A DNA stretch of 64,000 bases from an uncultured Pelagibacteraceae bacterium. GTDB lineage: Bacteria; Pseudomonadota; Alphaproteobacteria; Pelagibacterales; Pelagibacteraceae. A program made the translations under genes and the position numbers. Shown in pieces: positions 22,500 to 33,288 of the stretch. The stretch covers positions 179,943 through 243,942 of the forward strand of contig CACHRU010000001.1 in the NCBI GenBank assembly GCA_902582345.1, in the 5' to 3' direction. The notes beneath the pieces were generated by a model, which was not told where the DNA came from, searched no databases, and saw only the letters and a program-made list of their open reading frames with translations. Position 1 is the stretch's first letter; each line of letters begins with the position of its first letter.

Positions 22500-23744
22500 A
22501 TGCTTTTCTTTTACAGATTAATCACAATTTTTTTTTATCCTTTTTTAATATTTTATTTTTTTTTAAGAATTTTTTTTAAAAAAGAAAATCTTGATAGTTT
22601 TACTCAAAAGATTTTTTTTAGTAAAAAGATAAAAAATAACTCGAAAATAATCTGGTTTCATGGGGCGAGTATTGGAGAAGTGAAAAGTGTTTTTCCTTTA
22701 ATTAAATTTTATTTAGAGAATAAAAGCGAATTTAGTATTCTTATCACATCAACAACTTTAAGCTCAAAAAAAATTATTCAAAATGAATTTTCAAATAATG
22801 AAAGAATTATTCATAGATTTCTTCCAATTGATATAAATTTTTTAACTCGAAGATTTTTAAATAATTGGAACCCTGATATAATATTTTTTATCGACTCCGA
22901 AATATGGCCAAATTTTATTTCACAAATTAAAACGAAAAAAATTCCTTTAATAATCTTAAATGGGAGAATTACAGAAAAAACTTTTATGAGATGGAAAAAA
23001 TTTAAAAATTTTTGTAATGAGATTTTTAAATCCTTTGATCTCTGTATTGCTTCAAGTGAGGACTCAAAAAAAAAATTTGAAATGCTTGGCATTAAGAAAG
23101 TAGTTCATTATGGAAATCTTAAATTTATTTTTGATAAAAATTCTATAAGTAAAATTAAGTCTAGTATGAATTTAAAAAGAAAATGTTGGTTAGCTTCTAA
23201 TACACATGAAGGTGAAGAAGAATTATGTCTAAAAGTTCATGATCTAATTAAAATTAGATATCCTGACATATTAACAATAATAGTACCAAGGCATGTAAGC
23301 AGAGCAAAAAAATTACAATCACACCTAAAAAAAATAAATGACAATATTGAAATAATAAGTAATCAAAATTTTGATAACACTAAAGCAGAAATTTTAATAG
23401 TAGATGTTTTTGGTATTTTATCAAAATTTTATAGTAACTTAAAAAATGTATTTATTGGAAAGTCTATGCTCAAAGAACTAAGTAATGAAGGTGGTCAAAA
23501 TCCACTTGAGGCTATCCAGTTCGGATGTAAAGTGTATCATGGTCCTTATACTTATAATTTTCATGAAATTTATGATTTTTTAAAAAAAAATAATATGTCC
23601 AAGGAAATAAGTGACAGCAAAGATTTAGCTAACGAAATTATTCATAATTTTCAAAATTCTTCTACTGAACCATCTAAAGATATTTTAAAAATTGGAGAAA
23701 ATATTTTGGATAAAACCCTTAAGGAGATCGATAATTTTTTTTAA
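22500..23744 (+). CDS. waaA: 3-deoxy-D-manno-octulosonic acid (Kdo) transferase
   Basis: WFHGASIGEVKSVFPLI, SEIWPNFI, LASNTHEGEEE, GGQNPLEAIQFGCKVYHGPYTYNF. Confidence 0.95.
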   Translation: MLFFYRLITIFFYPFLIFYFFLRIFFKKENLDSFTQKIFFSKKIKNNSKIIWFHGASIGEVKSVFPLIKFYLENKSEFSILITSTTLSSKKIIQNEFSNNERIIHRFLPIDINFLTRRFLNNWNPDIIFFIDSEIWPNFISQIKTKKIPLIILNGRITEKTFMRWKKFKNFCNEIFKSFDLCIASSEDSKKKFEMLGIKKVVHYGNLKFIFDKNSISKIKSSMNLKRKCWLASNTHEGEEELCLKVHDLIKIRYPDILTIIVPRHVSRAKKLQSHLKKINDNIEIISNQNFDNTKAEILIVDVFGILSKFYSNLKNVFIGKSMLKELSNEGGQNPLEAIQFGCKVYHGPYTYNFHEIYDFLKKNNMSKEISDSKDLANEIIHNFQNSSTEPSKDILKIGENILDKTLKEIDNFF

Positions 23745-23745
23745 T

Positions 23746-24723
23746 ATGACTCTTTTAAAGCCTAAATTTTGGGATTCGAATGAAAAAAATTTATACAAAT
23801 TATTATTATTACCTTTTTCGCACCTTTTTAACTTAATAGTAATGATAAAAAAATTTTTTTCTAAAACTAAAAAATTTTCAATAAAAACTATATGCGTAGG
23901 TAATATTTATATAGGAGGAACGGGCAAAACACCTCTATGCATCGATTTATTAAAAGAATTTAAGGAAGAATTAAAGAATAATGCATTAGAAGCTGTAATA
24001 ATTAAAAAAGATTACAAGGATCAAATTGATGAGATAGACTTAATAAAAAGAAGTACAGGCTCGATAATAGTAGAAAAAAATAGAGTTAGAGCATTGAATA
24101 GAGCTGAGCGCGAAGGGTATAAACTTGCAATTATAGATGATGGGCTGCAAGATTATTCATTTTTTAAAAATGTCAAAATTGTATGTTTTAACGATAAATT
24201 GATAGGTAATGGCTCAACTCTTCCTGCAGGGCCTCTAAGAGAAAATATAAGCTCAATAAAGGATTATGATATAGTAATAATAAATACCTCTGAAATAAAT
24301 TCAAACACAGATTTTGAAAAAAAGTTAAAATTCATCAATCCGGAAATTGATATTTTTTATTCTTTCTATAAACCAGATAAAAAAAAAATAATTGACTTTG
24401 AGGGAAAGCGAATTAGTGCATTTGCTGGTATAGGTAATCCTGAAAATTTTTTTGAAATGTTAGAAAGGAATCATTTGAAAGTTGAAAAAAAATCAATTTT
24501 TCCCGATCACTTTAATTATAATAGTGACCAATTACAAAATATGATTAAATCTGCACAAAGTAGAGATCAGAAACTTCTGACTACAGAAAAAGATTATTCT
24601 AGACTACAAAATTTATTTCCTGGAAGTTTTATTCTCAAAGAGATAGATTTTATTCCCATAGAATTAGAGATTAAAGACAAAAAAAAATTTTTTAAAAAGA
24701 TTAAGGAAAAAATTTATTTATGA
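23746..24723 (+). CDS. lpxK: Tetraacyldisaccharide 4'-kinase
   Basis: MTLLKPKFW start at 23746, VGNIYIGGTGKTPLCIDL P-loop, DDGLQDYSF, GSTLPAGPLREN. Confidence 0.95.
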   Translation: MTLLKPKFWDSNEKNLYKLLLLPFSHLFNLIVMIKKFFSKTKKFSIKTICVGNIYIGGTGKTPLCIDLLKEFKEELKNNALEAVIIKKDYKDQIDEIDLIKRSTGSIIVEKNRVRALNRAEREGYKLAIIDDGLQDYSFFKNVKIVCFNDKLIGNGSTLPAGPLRENISSIKDYDIVIINTSEINSNTDFEKKLKFINPEIDIFYSFYKPDKKKIIDFEGKRISAFAGIGNPENFFEMLERNHLKVEKKSIFPDHFNYNSDQLQNMIKSAQSRDQKLLTTEKDYSRLQNLFPGSFILKEIDFIPIELEIKDKKKFFKKIKEKIYL

Positions 24724-25583
24724 AAAAAATTAAATACGTTTTTGAGGCTTTAGTAATATATTTTATTTTTTTTATTATCAAAATTATTGGTTTCAAATTA
24801 AGTAGAAAAATTTTTCCTACAATTTTTAAAAAGATCGGCCCTTTTTTCAAATCCGAAACAATAATTGATCAAAATATAGACAGAATTTCGAGAGGTCTGG
24901 CCTCTTACGATAAAGATAATATCAAAGATAAAATGTGGGAAAATTACGGAAATGTATTTATTGAGTATTTATTTTTATCAAAATTTAAAACCGATAATTC
25001 TCATATAAATATAAAGGGAAAACAATATATTGAAAAAATAATAAAGAATAATGAAACTACGATTTTTATTTCTGGCCATTTAGCAAATTTTGAGTTTATG
25101 TCGATGGAATTAACTAAAATGAAAATCAAATTAGCTACAATTTATAGACCTCTTAATAATTTTTTTTTAAATCCTTTTATGGAACATTTAAGAAAACAGT
25201 ATATTTGTAAAAATCAAATTAAGAAGGGAATACCTGGAATTAGACAAGCGGTTGAATACATAAATAAAAATTATTCAATAGCATTAATGGTAGATCAAAG
25301 AGTTAGTGAGGGTAAGCTTTTACCTTTTTTTGGAGAAGATGCCTGGACAACTACCTTGCCCGCACAACTTGCACTGAAATACAAATGCAATATTACTCCG
25401 ATTTCAATTTATAGAATTGATGATAAATTTGAAATGGAAATATTAAAACCCATTGAAGTAACTAACATAGAAAATAATGAGGAGAATAAAATAAAAATTT
25501 CATCGGAAATTAATAAAACAATTGAAATAATGATAAAAAAAGATCCTAGCCAGTGGATACTTACACATAATAGGTGGAAATAA
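24720..25583 (+). CDS. lpxL: Lipid A lauroyl acyltransferase family
   Basis: FISGHLANFEFMSMEL, ALMVDQRVSEGKLLPFFG, WILTHNRWK. Confidence 0.9.
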   Translation: MKKIKYVFEALVIYFIFFIIKIIGFKLSRKIFPTIFKKIGPFFKSETIIDQNIDRISRGLASYDKDNIKDKMWENYGNVFIEYLFLSKFKTDNSHINIKGKQYIEKIIKNNETTIFISGHLANFEFMSMELTKMKIKLATIYRPLNNFFLNPFMEHLRKQYICKNQIKKGIPGIRQAVEYINKNYSIALMVDQRVSEGKLLPFFGEDAWTTTLPAQLALKYKCNITPISIYRIDDKFEMEILKPIEVTNIENNEENKIKISSEINKTIEIMIKKDPSQWILTHNRWK

Positions 25584-25787
25584 TTATTTTTTTATTTTAT
25601 TGATTTGATCAAATTTTATTTTGACTTCTCTGGGCGAGGCATAAGCTTCTTGTAAATCTACGCTCCAATAGGTTAATTTTTCTAGGGGTATTTTTTTTTC
25701 GGTGACTGCGCATTTTACGTAATCCCCAGCTTCTATTATTTCGAAGGAATTTGCTTTATATTTTAGTTTTGCAGCTTTATTATCCAT
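25584..25787 (-). CDS. DUF2093-type small protein
   Basis: MDNKAAKLKYKANSFEIIEAGDYVKCAVTEKKIPLEKLTYWSVDLQEAY...; internal ATG preferred over track start 25883, which would run into purD. Confidence 0.75.
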   Translation of the reverse strand: MDNKAAKLKYKANSFEIIEAGDYVKCAVTEKKIPLEKLTYWSVDLQEAYASPREVKIKFDQINKIKK

Positions 25788-25822
25788 GTATTTAATATTA
25801 CATTTAAAATTAATTTTTTCAT

Positions 25823-27088
25823 ATGAATATTGCAATAATTGGTAGTGGTGGCAGAGAACACGCTCTATGTGAGAAAATATCAAAGTCTAAAAGAGTTGAT
25901 AAACTTGTATGTATACCAGGTAACGGTGGTACTCAAGAGATAGCTCAAAATCTTCAAATTGATATTCGAAATTTCAAGCTATTGTTTGAACATATTAAAA
26001 GGTTAAAGATCGATCTTGTAATTATTGGACCAGAGGAACCGTTAGTTAATGGGATTGTCGATTTTTTAAGAAAAAAAAAGATTAAAGTATTTGGACCCAA
26101 TAAATTTGCTGCAAAATTAGAGGGATCAAAAATTTTTATGAAGAATATTTGTAAAAAAAACAATATTCCAACAGCTGGCTTTAAAGTTTGTAACACCACA
26201 AAAGACGTCAAAAAATTTATCAAAAATAATGAGTTTCCAATTGTTGCTAAAGCTGATGGACTTGCAGCTGGAAAAGGGGTCGTAATCTGTCAGAATGAAA
26301 AAAAATTAATTAAAGTGTCAAAAGAAATTTTTCAAGGAAAATTTAAAAGTTCAAAGAGATTAATATTAGAAGAATTTTTACAAGGTGAGGAGGCTAGCTA
26401 CTTTTTAATAATTGATAAAAAAAATTTTTCTTTTTTTGGTACCGCACAAGATCACAAAAGAGTTGGACATGGAGAGACTGGTCCTAACACCGGAGGAATG
26501 GGAGCTTATTCTCCAGCTCCGATCATTTCAAAATCAGTAGAAAAAAAAGTAATTGGAAAAATAATTAAACCTACTTTAAATTATTTTAGAAAAAAAAATA
26601 AACATTATACCGGATTTCTATATGCTGGTTTAATGATTAAAAATAATGAGCCATATTTAATAGAATACAATGTAAGAATGGGTGATCCAGAGTGCCAGGT
26701 AATTTTACCAAGAATAAAAAATGATTTAGCTCAAATATTATTTAATGCAGCAAATAATAATTTAAGCAGAAATAGAATACGATGGTTTAAAAATATTTGT
26801 ATGACAGTGGTTTTATGTTCTAAAGGTTATCCAGGCTCTTACAAAAAAAATGTGAAAATTGCAAATCTAGAAAAAAAGAGGAAAATTAAAAATATTCAAA
26901 TTATACACGCAGGCACACTTAAAATAAAAGATAATTTTTTTTCTAACGGTGGAAGAGTGCTTAATATAACTGGAATTGGAAAAAACATTAGAATATTAAA
27001 AAAACAAATTTATAAGTTTTTGAAACATTTAAATTGGAAAAATGGTTTTTATCGATCTGATATTGGTTGGAGGCTTTTGAACAAGTGA
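25823..27088 (+). CDS. purD: Phosphoribosylamine-glycine ligase
   Basis: IIGSGGREHALCEKI, ADGLAAGKGVVIC, GAYSPAPI, EYNVRMGDPECQVILPR. Confidence 0.97.
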   Translation: MNIAIIGSGGREHALCEKISKSKRVDKLVCIPGNGGTQEIAQNLQIDIRNFKLLFEHIKRLKIDLVIIGPEEPLVNGIVDFLRKKKIKVFGPNKFAAKLEGSKIFMKNICKKNNIPTAGFKVCNTTKDVKKFIKNNEFPIVAKADGLAAGKGVVICQNEKKLIKVSKEIFQGKFKSSKRLILEEFLQGEEASYFLIIDKKNFSFFGTAQDHKRVGHGETGPNTGGMGAYSPAPIISKSVEKKVIGKIIKPTLNYFRKKNKHYTGFLYAGLMIKNNEPYLIEYNVRMGDPECQVILPRIKNDLAQILFNAANNNLSRNRIRWFKNICMTVVLCSKGYPGSYKKNVKIANLEKKRKIKNIQIIHAGTLKIKDNFFSNGGRVLNITGIGKNIRILKKQIYKFLKHLNWKNGFYRSDIGWRLLNK

Positions 27089-27639
27089 GAATTATTTCTG
27101 GTCATCTTAAAGGGAAGTTCATTGAAAATCCTAGACTAGCAAACACTAGGCCTCTTAGAGATTTTGTGAAAGAAAATATTTTTAATTTAATTTTACACTC
27201 TAAGTTGGTCAATATGGATTTAGAAAATAAAAATATTTTAGATTTATATTCAGGAATGGGATCATTTGGTATTGAATGTATCTCAAGGGGAGCTAGAAAA
27301 GTTACATTTATAGAAAAGGATAAAAATTCTTTTAAATACTTAAATCAAAATATCAATGTGCTAAACTTAGAGGATAAATCTAAAGCAATAAATGAGGATG
27401 TCTCTATATTTTTAGAAGGTTATGGGGGTGAAAAGTTTGATTTAATTTTTTTAGATCCCCCTTATAAGAATAGGGATTATCTAAAAATATTTGATCTAAT
27501 TAAGAAAAAAAATTTATACAACCAAAATCATTTATTAATTTGTCATAGAGAGTTGAATGAACCTGAAATCAAATTAGATTTTAAAAAAACTTTAATTAAA
27601 AAATACGGCAGGTCAATAATTTATTTTTTAGTTTTTTAG
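27085..27639 (+). CDS. rsmD: 16S rRNA (guanine-966-N2)-methyltransferase
   Basis: RIISGHLKGKFI, RPLRDFVKENIFNLI, DLYSGMGSFGIECISRGA, LDPPYKN; likely GTG start overlapping purD TGA. Confidence 0.94.
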   Translation: MRIISGHLKGKFIENPRLANTRPLRDFVKENIFNLILHSKLVNMDLENKNILDLYSGMGSFGIECISRGARKVTFIEKDKNSFKYLNQNINVLNLEDKSKAINEDVSIFLEGYGGEKFDLIFLDPPYKNRDYLKIFDLIKKKNLYNQNHLLICHRELNEPEIKLDFKKTLIKKYGRSIIYFLVF

Positions 27640-28833
27640 TAATTTATTTTGTGTGATTTGCTTAACTTTTTCTACAGCGGGTTGATCAAAAGGATTTATA
27701 TTCATGAGTTTTCCTACTAGGAAAGTCTCAACGATGAAATATGAAAATATTTCTCCAATACTACTCTCCTTAATATTTTTAAGTGTAATTTCTCTGTAAG
27801 GGATCTTGAGATCATTAAAATTTTGAATAAGTGCATTTTTTTGGGCTAAGATAATTTTATTAATACCCTTTTTTCTAAAAATCTTATCCTTTTTTTTGAA
27901 AAGGTTTTTAATTAATCTATTATCTGATTTTTCAAGACTTAGTATATAAAATACCTTATCTTTTGGTCCATCTAAATATAGTTGAAGCATGCTATGATGA
28001 TCTTTTGGCGCTACGGACAAAATTGGCATTAATCCTTTACCCTTTTTTCCTAAACTTTCTGAGATAAGTTGCTGACACCAATTTGCAAACTCGTTTAATT
28101 CAGGGGAATAACTTAAAAATACAACCGATCTGTAATTTTTTGTTAAATTAATTTTACTCAAGTCTAAAACATTTTGTCTAAGTAAAGATGAATTATTTTT
28201 TAAAAATTTTAAAATTTTTTTTTTAAAATCATTAACTTTTAGGCCCATTAGAAACGCAGGAATCATTCCAACTTCCGATAAAACTGAATATCTTCCTCCA
28301 ATATATCTTTTATGATCTATGACTAAAATTTTTCTTTCTTCTGCAAATAGTTTAAGGGAGTTTTTTTTATTTTCAGTTATTATTATCGAATTTGATTGTT
28401 TAAACACTCCTTTCTGAAAAGAGTTAACCAGGCTTAACGTCTCTAAAGTTTCTCCCGACTTTGAGATTATTATAAATAAACTTTTGTTAATTATTTTTTT
28501 ATTTGAAATTTCTTTGAGCTTATTAATCTCTAGATTGTTTAAAAAATATATATCTTTTTTAATTTTACTTTTAAGAAAACTGTAGATTGCCTCAGCACCT
28601 AATGTTGAGCCACCCATCCCAATAATGATTATAAATTTAAATTTCTTAAATTTGTTTAGGATTTTAGTATTAATTTTGTAATCTTTGTTAAAAGTTTGAA
28701 AAACATTTCTTTTTTTGTTTAAATCGAATTCTATCTCTTTAAGTAATCTGTTCAATTTTTTTTTTAAAGCACTGTCACCTATTTTAAAATCAGTTGAATT
28801 TAGATTTTTGAATTTACTTATTATATTTGCCAT
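27628..28833 (-). CDS. pgi: Glucose-6-phosphate isomerase
   Basis: IIGMGGSTLGAEAIY, IISKSGETLETLS, GGRYSVLSEVGMIPAFLMG. Confidence 0.92.
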   Translation of the reverse strand: MANIISKFKNLNSTDFKIGDSALKKKLNRLLKEIEFDLNKKRNVFQTFNKDYKINTKILNKFKKFKFIIIIGMGGSTLGAEAIYSFLKSKIKKDIYFLNNLEINKLKEISNKKIINKSLFIIISKSGETLETLSLVNSFQKGVFKQSNSIIITENKKNSLKLFAEERKILVIDHKRYIGGRYSVLSEVGMIPAFLMGLKVNDFKKKILKFLKNNSSLLRQNVLDLSKINLTKNYRSVVFLSYSPELNEFANWCQQLISESLGKKGKGLMPILSVAPKDHHSMLQLYLDGPKDKVFYILSLEKSDNRLIKNLFKKKDKIFRKKGINKIILAQKNALIQNFNDLKIPYREITLKNIKESSIGEIFSYFIVETFLVGKLMNINPFDQPAVEKVKQITQNKLLKN

Positions 28834-29138
28834 TATCTTATCTTATCTAATATAGATTTTTCTGCAGAAGAAGCACTACCAGATGAGGATTTTTCTTTAT
28901 TAGTTTTAAGAATTTTATTTAAATTCTCATTTTCTTTTTGCTGGGTCATTGACCCAGGCTCAGGGATTTCTTTATAATCAGGGGGCACAGCCAAAGGCTC
29001 TTTTTTTTCAATTAAAAATTCATCTGTCGTATTCACTCTTTGGTTGGTCAAAATTCTTTTACTTTCCGATAATGAATTACAGGCAACCTGAGTTAAAAAA
29101 ATGAAAATTAAAAATGTTTTAATTAAAATTGATTTCAT
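28833..29138 (-). CDS. DUF3035/BamF-like lipoprotein
   Basis: Lipoprotein signal ending TQVAC, then DEFLIEKKEPLAVPPDYKEIPEPG. Confidence 0.8.
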   Translation of the reverse strand: MKSILIKTFLIFIFLTQVACNSLSESKRILTNQRVNTTDEFLIEKKEPLAVPPDYKEIPEPGSMTQQKENENLNKILKTNKEKSSSGSASSAEKSILDKIR

Positions 29139-29638
29139 GATTTTTTTACAATTTCTTTAATTAGTATTAATATAACACCTAAAGTTATAAAAATATCTGC
29201 AATGTTAAATGTAAACCAGTGATAAGAATTAAAATGGAAATCAATAAAATCAGGTACGGATAAATAAATCAACCTATCATAAAGGTTTCCAGCTGCACCG
29301 CCAAGAATAAGCGAGTAACATATTTTTTCATAACTTGAAGATTTATACATGAGGTAAAATATAAACATAATTATAGCCAAAATAAGAAATGAAATTAAAT
29401 GGTAATATAATCCCTCCTGTGAACTTAGGAGTCCGAAGCCAATACCAGTATTAAAGGTGAGGTCAAAATTCAAAAAATCAGTAATAATTATTAAATCCTT
29501 ATTTTCTAATAATTCAACTATCTTAATTTTCGAAATTCTATCAAAAATAAAAATTGTTAAAAATAATACACTAGCTGAAATATTTGATCTATTTAAAAAA
29601 AAGTTTTTTTTTCTCTCTATTCGTTCGTTAAGATCCAT
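29135..29638 (-). CDS. lspA: Lipoprotein signal peptidase
   Basis: FNTGIGFGLLS, LGGAAGNLYDRLIYLSVPDFIDFHF, FNIADIFITLG; ATG at 29638 overlaps ileS end. Confidence 0.95.
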   Translation of the reverse strand: MDLNERIERKKNFFLNRSNISASVLFLTIFIFDRISKIKIVELLENKDLIIITDFLNFDLTFNTGIGFGLLSSQEGLYYHLISFLILAIIMFIFYLMYKSSSYEKICYSLILGGAAGNLYDRLIYLSVPDFIDFHFNSYHWFTFNIADIFITLGVILILIKEIVKKS

Positions 29639-32381
29639 TAGTTTTTTTCTTTTGAATAATTTTTTCACATCTCATACATTTCTTTTCAACAATTTTCCAA
29701 CATCTCTCACATTTTACACCACTTGACTTTTTAACCAAAACCTTAATTTCATTTTTATTATCCTTATTAAAATTTCTTTTTGCTTTTGATGTAATGAAAT
29801 ATTCAGTTAGATCCAAATTTTCAAGTAAGTCATAATTCTTTTTATCAAGAAAGATTTCAATTTCTGCTTCCAAACTGGAACCGATAACTTTCTTTGATCT
29901 TTTTTCCTCTATAGCTATATTAACTGCTTGTTTAATTTTATTAAGACTCTCCCACTTATCATTTAGGTTTAAATTTGCCCAAGACTTAGGGATCTGTAAA
30001 AATTCATGTTCATGAATACTTTTATTGTCCTTTTTAATAAGATTATATATTTCCTCAGTTGTAAAAACTAAAATTGGAGCAAACCATTTAAGAAGTGTCT
30101 CAAGTATAACGTTTAAAACAATAATACAATCCTTTCTTTTTTTTGAATTTACATCATCACAATATAAGCAGTCTTTTCTGATATCGAAATAAAACGAAGA
30201 TAGGTCTAATGTACAAAAACTCAGTAGTTCCTTATACATTTTATGAAAATTATAAATCTTAAAGTTTTTATTAATCGTTTCATTCACATTAAAAATCCTA
30301 TTTAAAATATATCTCTCTAACTCAGGAAGTTCCTGAATATTTAATTTTTTTAAATCAGTTGGTTCAAAATTATCTTTTAAATTTCCTAATAAAAATCTAA
30401 AAGTATTTCTTATTTTTCTGTATGACTCCGCGTGTTGTTCTAGAATTATTTTATCAATTCTAAGATCTTCTGAATAGTCAGAAGACGCAACCCAAACTCT
30501 TAAAATATCAGCACCATATTTTTTTAAAATTTCTTCTGGTAAAATAACATTTCCAGCCGACTTAGACATTTTCATGCCTTTACCATCCACTACAAAACCA
30601 TGTGATAATATGCTTTCAAAAGGGGCTTTTCCTCTCGTGCCGCAAGACTCCAAAAGAGATGAGTGAAACCAACCTCTGTGCTGATCTGAACCCTCTAAAT
30701 ACATATCAGCTGGCCATTTCAAATCTCCTCTTTTCTCCAATACAAAGCTGTGGGTAGACCCACTATCAAACCAAACCTCGACTATATCATTTAATTTTTC
30801 ATAATCTTCCTCATTATATTCTTCTCCTAAAAATCTTTTTTTACCGTCTGTAAACCAACAATCGGATCCTTCTTTTTCATAAATATTTGCAATTCGATCT
30901 ATCACTTTTTGATCTCTTAGAGGTTCTTTGGTTTTTTTATTTATAAAAATAGGTAAAGGTACACCCCATACTCTTTGTCTAGATACGCACCAATCTGGTC
31001 TACTTTCTATCATAGAAAGCAGCCTTTCTTTTCCTTTAGCAGGGTAAAAATTTGTATTCTCAATAGCTTTGATTGCTTTATTTCTCAGAGATCCCTTGTC
31101 CATCGAAATAAACCATTGTGGTGTTGCCCTATAAATTAATGGTGCTTTAGATCTCCATGAATGAGGATAACTATGTTGAAGTTTATCGTCTTTAAGTAAT
31201 TTTTGTTCACTTTTTAATTTTTCAATTACTGGTAGGTCAGCTTTAAAGACGTGCAATTTTTCAAAATGAGGTATTTCATTTGTATAAAATCCAGAGTCAT
31301 CTACCGTATATTTTGACTCAATTTTATTTTTCAAACATAGATTAAAATCATCTACACCATGACTAGGGGCGCAATGCACTATGCCGGTTCCTTGTTCTAA
31401 ATTAACAAATGCTGCATCATACATGGGAATATTATAATCAAAACCGATCTTTTTAAATGGATGACTACATATTGTCGATTTTAAATCTTCTCCTTTAAAA
31501 TTTTTAATCAATTTATATTTTTCAATTTCACAGGACTTAATTACTTTTTCTAATAAATTTTTTGCTACTACTATTCTTTTTTCTTTAAAGTTATCTAATT
31601 CAGAAATTTCAACTAAAGAGTATTCAAGAGATTTATTGTAAGCTAAAGCTTTATTAGCTGGTATTGTCCAAGGTGTCGTGGTCCAGATTATAATATTTGC
31701 ATCTTTTAAAAAATCTTTGTCTGTTTGTGTAATCTTAAATGCTACATAAATTGTATTTGAAATATGGTCTTTGTATTCAACCTCTGCATCTGCCAAAGCA
31801 GTTTTTTCAACTGTCGACCATAACACAGGCTTGAACCCTTGATATAAGGTTTTATTCATCAAAAATTTACCAAGCTCCCTCACAATTTGTGCTTCACCTT
31901 GAAAACTCATAGTGGAGTAATAATTTTTAAAGTCTCCTATTACTCCTAATCTTTTAAATTCTTTCGCTTGTATATCTATCCATTTTTTTGCAAAATCTCT
32001 GCACTCGTTCCTGAAATCTTTTACAGGAACTTCATCTTTATTTTTTTTATTTTTTTTATATTTTTCTTCTATTTTCCATTCTATCGGAAGGCCGTGACAG
32101 TCCCAACCAGGTACGTATATTGAGTCTTGCCCCGACATTTGATGAAATCTTGTAATAATATCTTTTAATATTTTATTAAGGGCTGTGCCCATATGAATAT
32201 TTCCATTTGCGTAAGGTGGTCCGTCATGTAGTACAAATTTTTTTCGACCTTTTGAATTGTTCCTTAACTTTTTAAAAATTTCGCCCTTTTCCCAATTTTC
32301 AACAATGCCGGGTTCTTTCGACGGTAAATTAGCTTTCATAGAAAAAATGGTTTTGGGTAACTGGATTGTATCTTTTGACAT
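29628..32381 (-). CDS. ileS: Isoleucyl-tRNA synthetase
   Basis: HDGPPYANGNIHMGTALNKILKD, GWDCHGLPIEW, KMSKSAGN, C-terminal CERCW...CMRCE zinc site. Confidence 0.98.
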   Translation of the reverse strand: MSKDTIQLPKTIFSMKANLPSKEPGIVENWEKGEIFKKLRNNSKGRKKFVLHDGPPYANGNIHMGTALNKILKDIITRFHQMSGQDSIYVPGWDCHGLPIEWKIEEKYKKNKKNKDEVPVKDFRNECRDFAKKWIDIQAKEFKRLGVIGDFKNYYSTMSFQGEAQIVRELGKFLMNKTLYQGFKPVLWSTVEKTALADAEVEYKDHISNTIYVAFKITQTDKDFLKDANIIIWTTTPWTIPANKALAYNKSLEYSLVEISELDNFKEKRIVVAKNLLEKVIKSCEIEKYKLIKNFKGEDLKSTICSHPFKKIGFDYNIPMYDAAFVNLEQGTGIVHCAPSHGVDDFNLCLKNKIESKYTVDDSGFYTNEIPHFEKLHVFKADLPVIEKLKSEQKLLKDDKLQHSYPHSWRSKAPLIYRATPQWFISMDKGSLRNKAIKAIENTNFYPAKGKERLLSMIESRPDWCVSRQRVWGVPLPIFINKKTKEPLRDQKVIDRIANIYEKEGSDCWFTDGKKRFLGEEYNEEDYEKLNDIVEVWFDSGSTHSFVLEKRGDLKWPADMYLEGSDQHRGWFHSSLLESCGTRGKAPFESILSHGFVVDGKGMKMSKSAGNVILPEEILKKYGADILRVWVASSDYSEDLRIDKIILEQHAESYRKIRNTFRFLLGNLKDNFEPTDLKKLNIQELPELERYILNRIFNVNETINKNFKIYNFHKMYKELLSFCTLDLSSFYFDIRKDCLYCDDVNSKKRKDCIIVLNVILETLLKWFAPILVFTTEEIYNLIKKDNKSIHEHEFLQIPKSWANLNLNDKWESLNKIKQAVNIAIEEKRSKKVIGSSLEAEIEIFLDKKNYDLLENLDLTEYFITSKAKRNFNKDNKNEIKVLVKKSSGVKCERCWKIVEKKCMRCEKIIQKKKTNGS

Positions 32382-32384
32382 AAA

Positions 32385-33287
32385 TTATTTTTTGGCTTTA
32401 ATAATATCCTTTTTAATTTGAAATTTTAATTCATTAATATTTTTAAATTTTTTTTCTTTTCTAATAAATTTTAAAAAATTTACTATTATCTCCTTTTTAT
32501 ATAAATTTGAATTTATTCCAAATATATTCACCTCTAAAAGTATATTTTTACCACTAAAAGTAGGTCTATAACCTACGTTGGCAATACCTTTTTTTATTTT
32601 TTTTCCGATTTGGATTGAAACAGAATAAACTCCCAGTTTCGGGATGACATAATCTGTTAGTTCAAGATTACAAGTAGGAAAACCTATTTTTCTTCCTCTA
32701 CGTTCACCCTTAATTACTTTTCCTCTTACGCTCCAATTTCTTCCTAGAGATTTATTAACTTCATAAATTTTACCTAAAGAAATTTTTTTTCTAATTATAG
32801 TTGATGATAATATTTTTCTTTTTTGTTTAAAAGGTAAAGAAATAAATGTTTTATAATTAAAGAATTTTTCAAATTTTTTTAAAGTACTTATATTACCCTT
32901 TCTATTTTTTCCAAACCTAAAATTTTTACTCACGAAAACAAATTTTGCATTAAGGTTTTCATAAATAATTTTTTTAATAAACATTTTAGGAGAAAGATTT
33001 GAAAATCTTTTATTAAAATTTATTATTTTTAAAAAATTTGGTCCTATTTTTTTTAAGTTATCAACTTTTTGGTCAAAGGTATTTATTCGATGATTTTTTA
33101 TATTTTTATTAAAAAACATCACAGGTATCGGCTCAAATGTGACAACACCAAAACTTAAATTGTTTTTTTTTGCTTTTAATTTAGCGTCATTTAAAACTTT
33201 CTGGTGGCCCAAATGAACTCCATCAAAGTTTCCTATGGCAATGACAGATTTTAAATAATTTTTCTTTGAATTTTTTAAAATTTTCAT
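32385..33287 (-). CDS. ribF: Bifunctional riboflavin kinase/FAD synthetase
   Basis: IGNFDGVHLGHQKVL, GERRGRKIGFPTCNL, GIANVGYRPTF. Confidence 0.96.
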   Translation of the reverse strand: MKILKNSKKNYLKSVIAIGNFDGVHLGHQKVLNDAKLKAKKNNLSFGVVTFEPIPVMFFNKNIKNHRINTFDQKVDNLKKIGPNFLKIINFNKRFSNLSPKMFIKKIIYENLNAKFVFVSKNFRFGKNRKGNISTLKKFEKFFNYKTFISLPFKQKRKILSSTIIRKKISLGKIYEVNKSLGRNWSVRGKVIKGERRGRKIGFPTCNLELTDYVIPKLGVYSVSIQIGKKIKKGIANVGYRPTFSGKNILLEVNIFGINSNLYKKEIIVNFLKFIRKEKKFKNINELKFQIKKDIIKAKK

Positions 33288-33288
33288 A

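Noticed and set aside
25788-25883. Upstream extension of the DUF2093-type ORF overlapping purD
   Set aside because: Internal ATG (MDNKAAKL...) matches the expected family start; extension is antisense to the purD start.
29628-29668. Long overlap of lspA with ileS in the ORF track
   Set aside because: lspA most likely starts at the internal ATG at 29638, leaving an 11-bp overlap.
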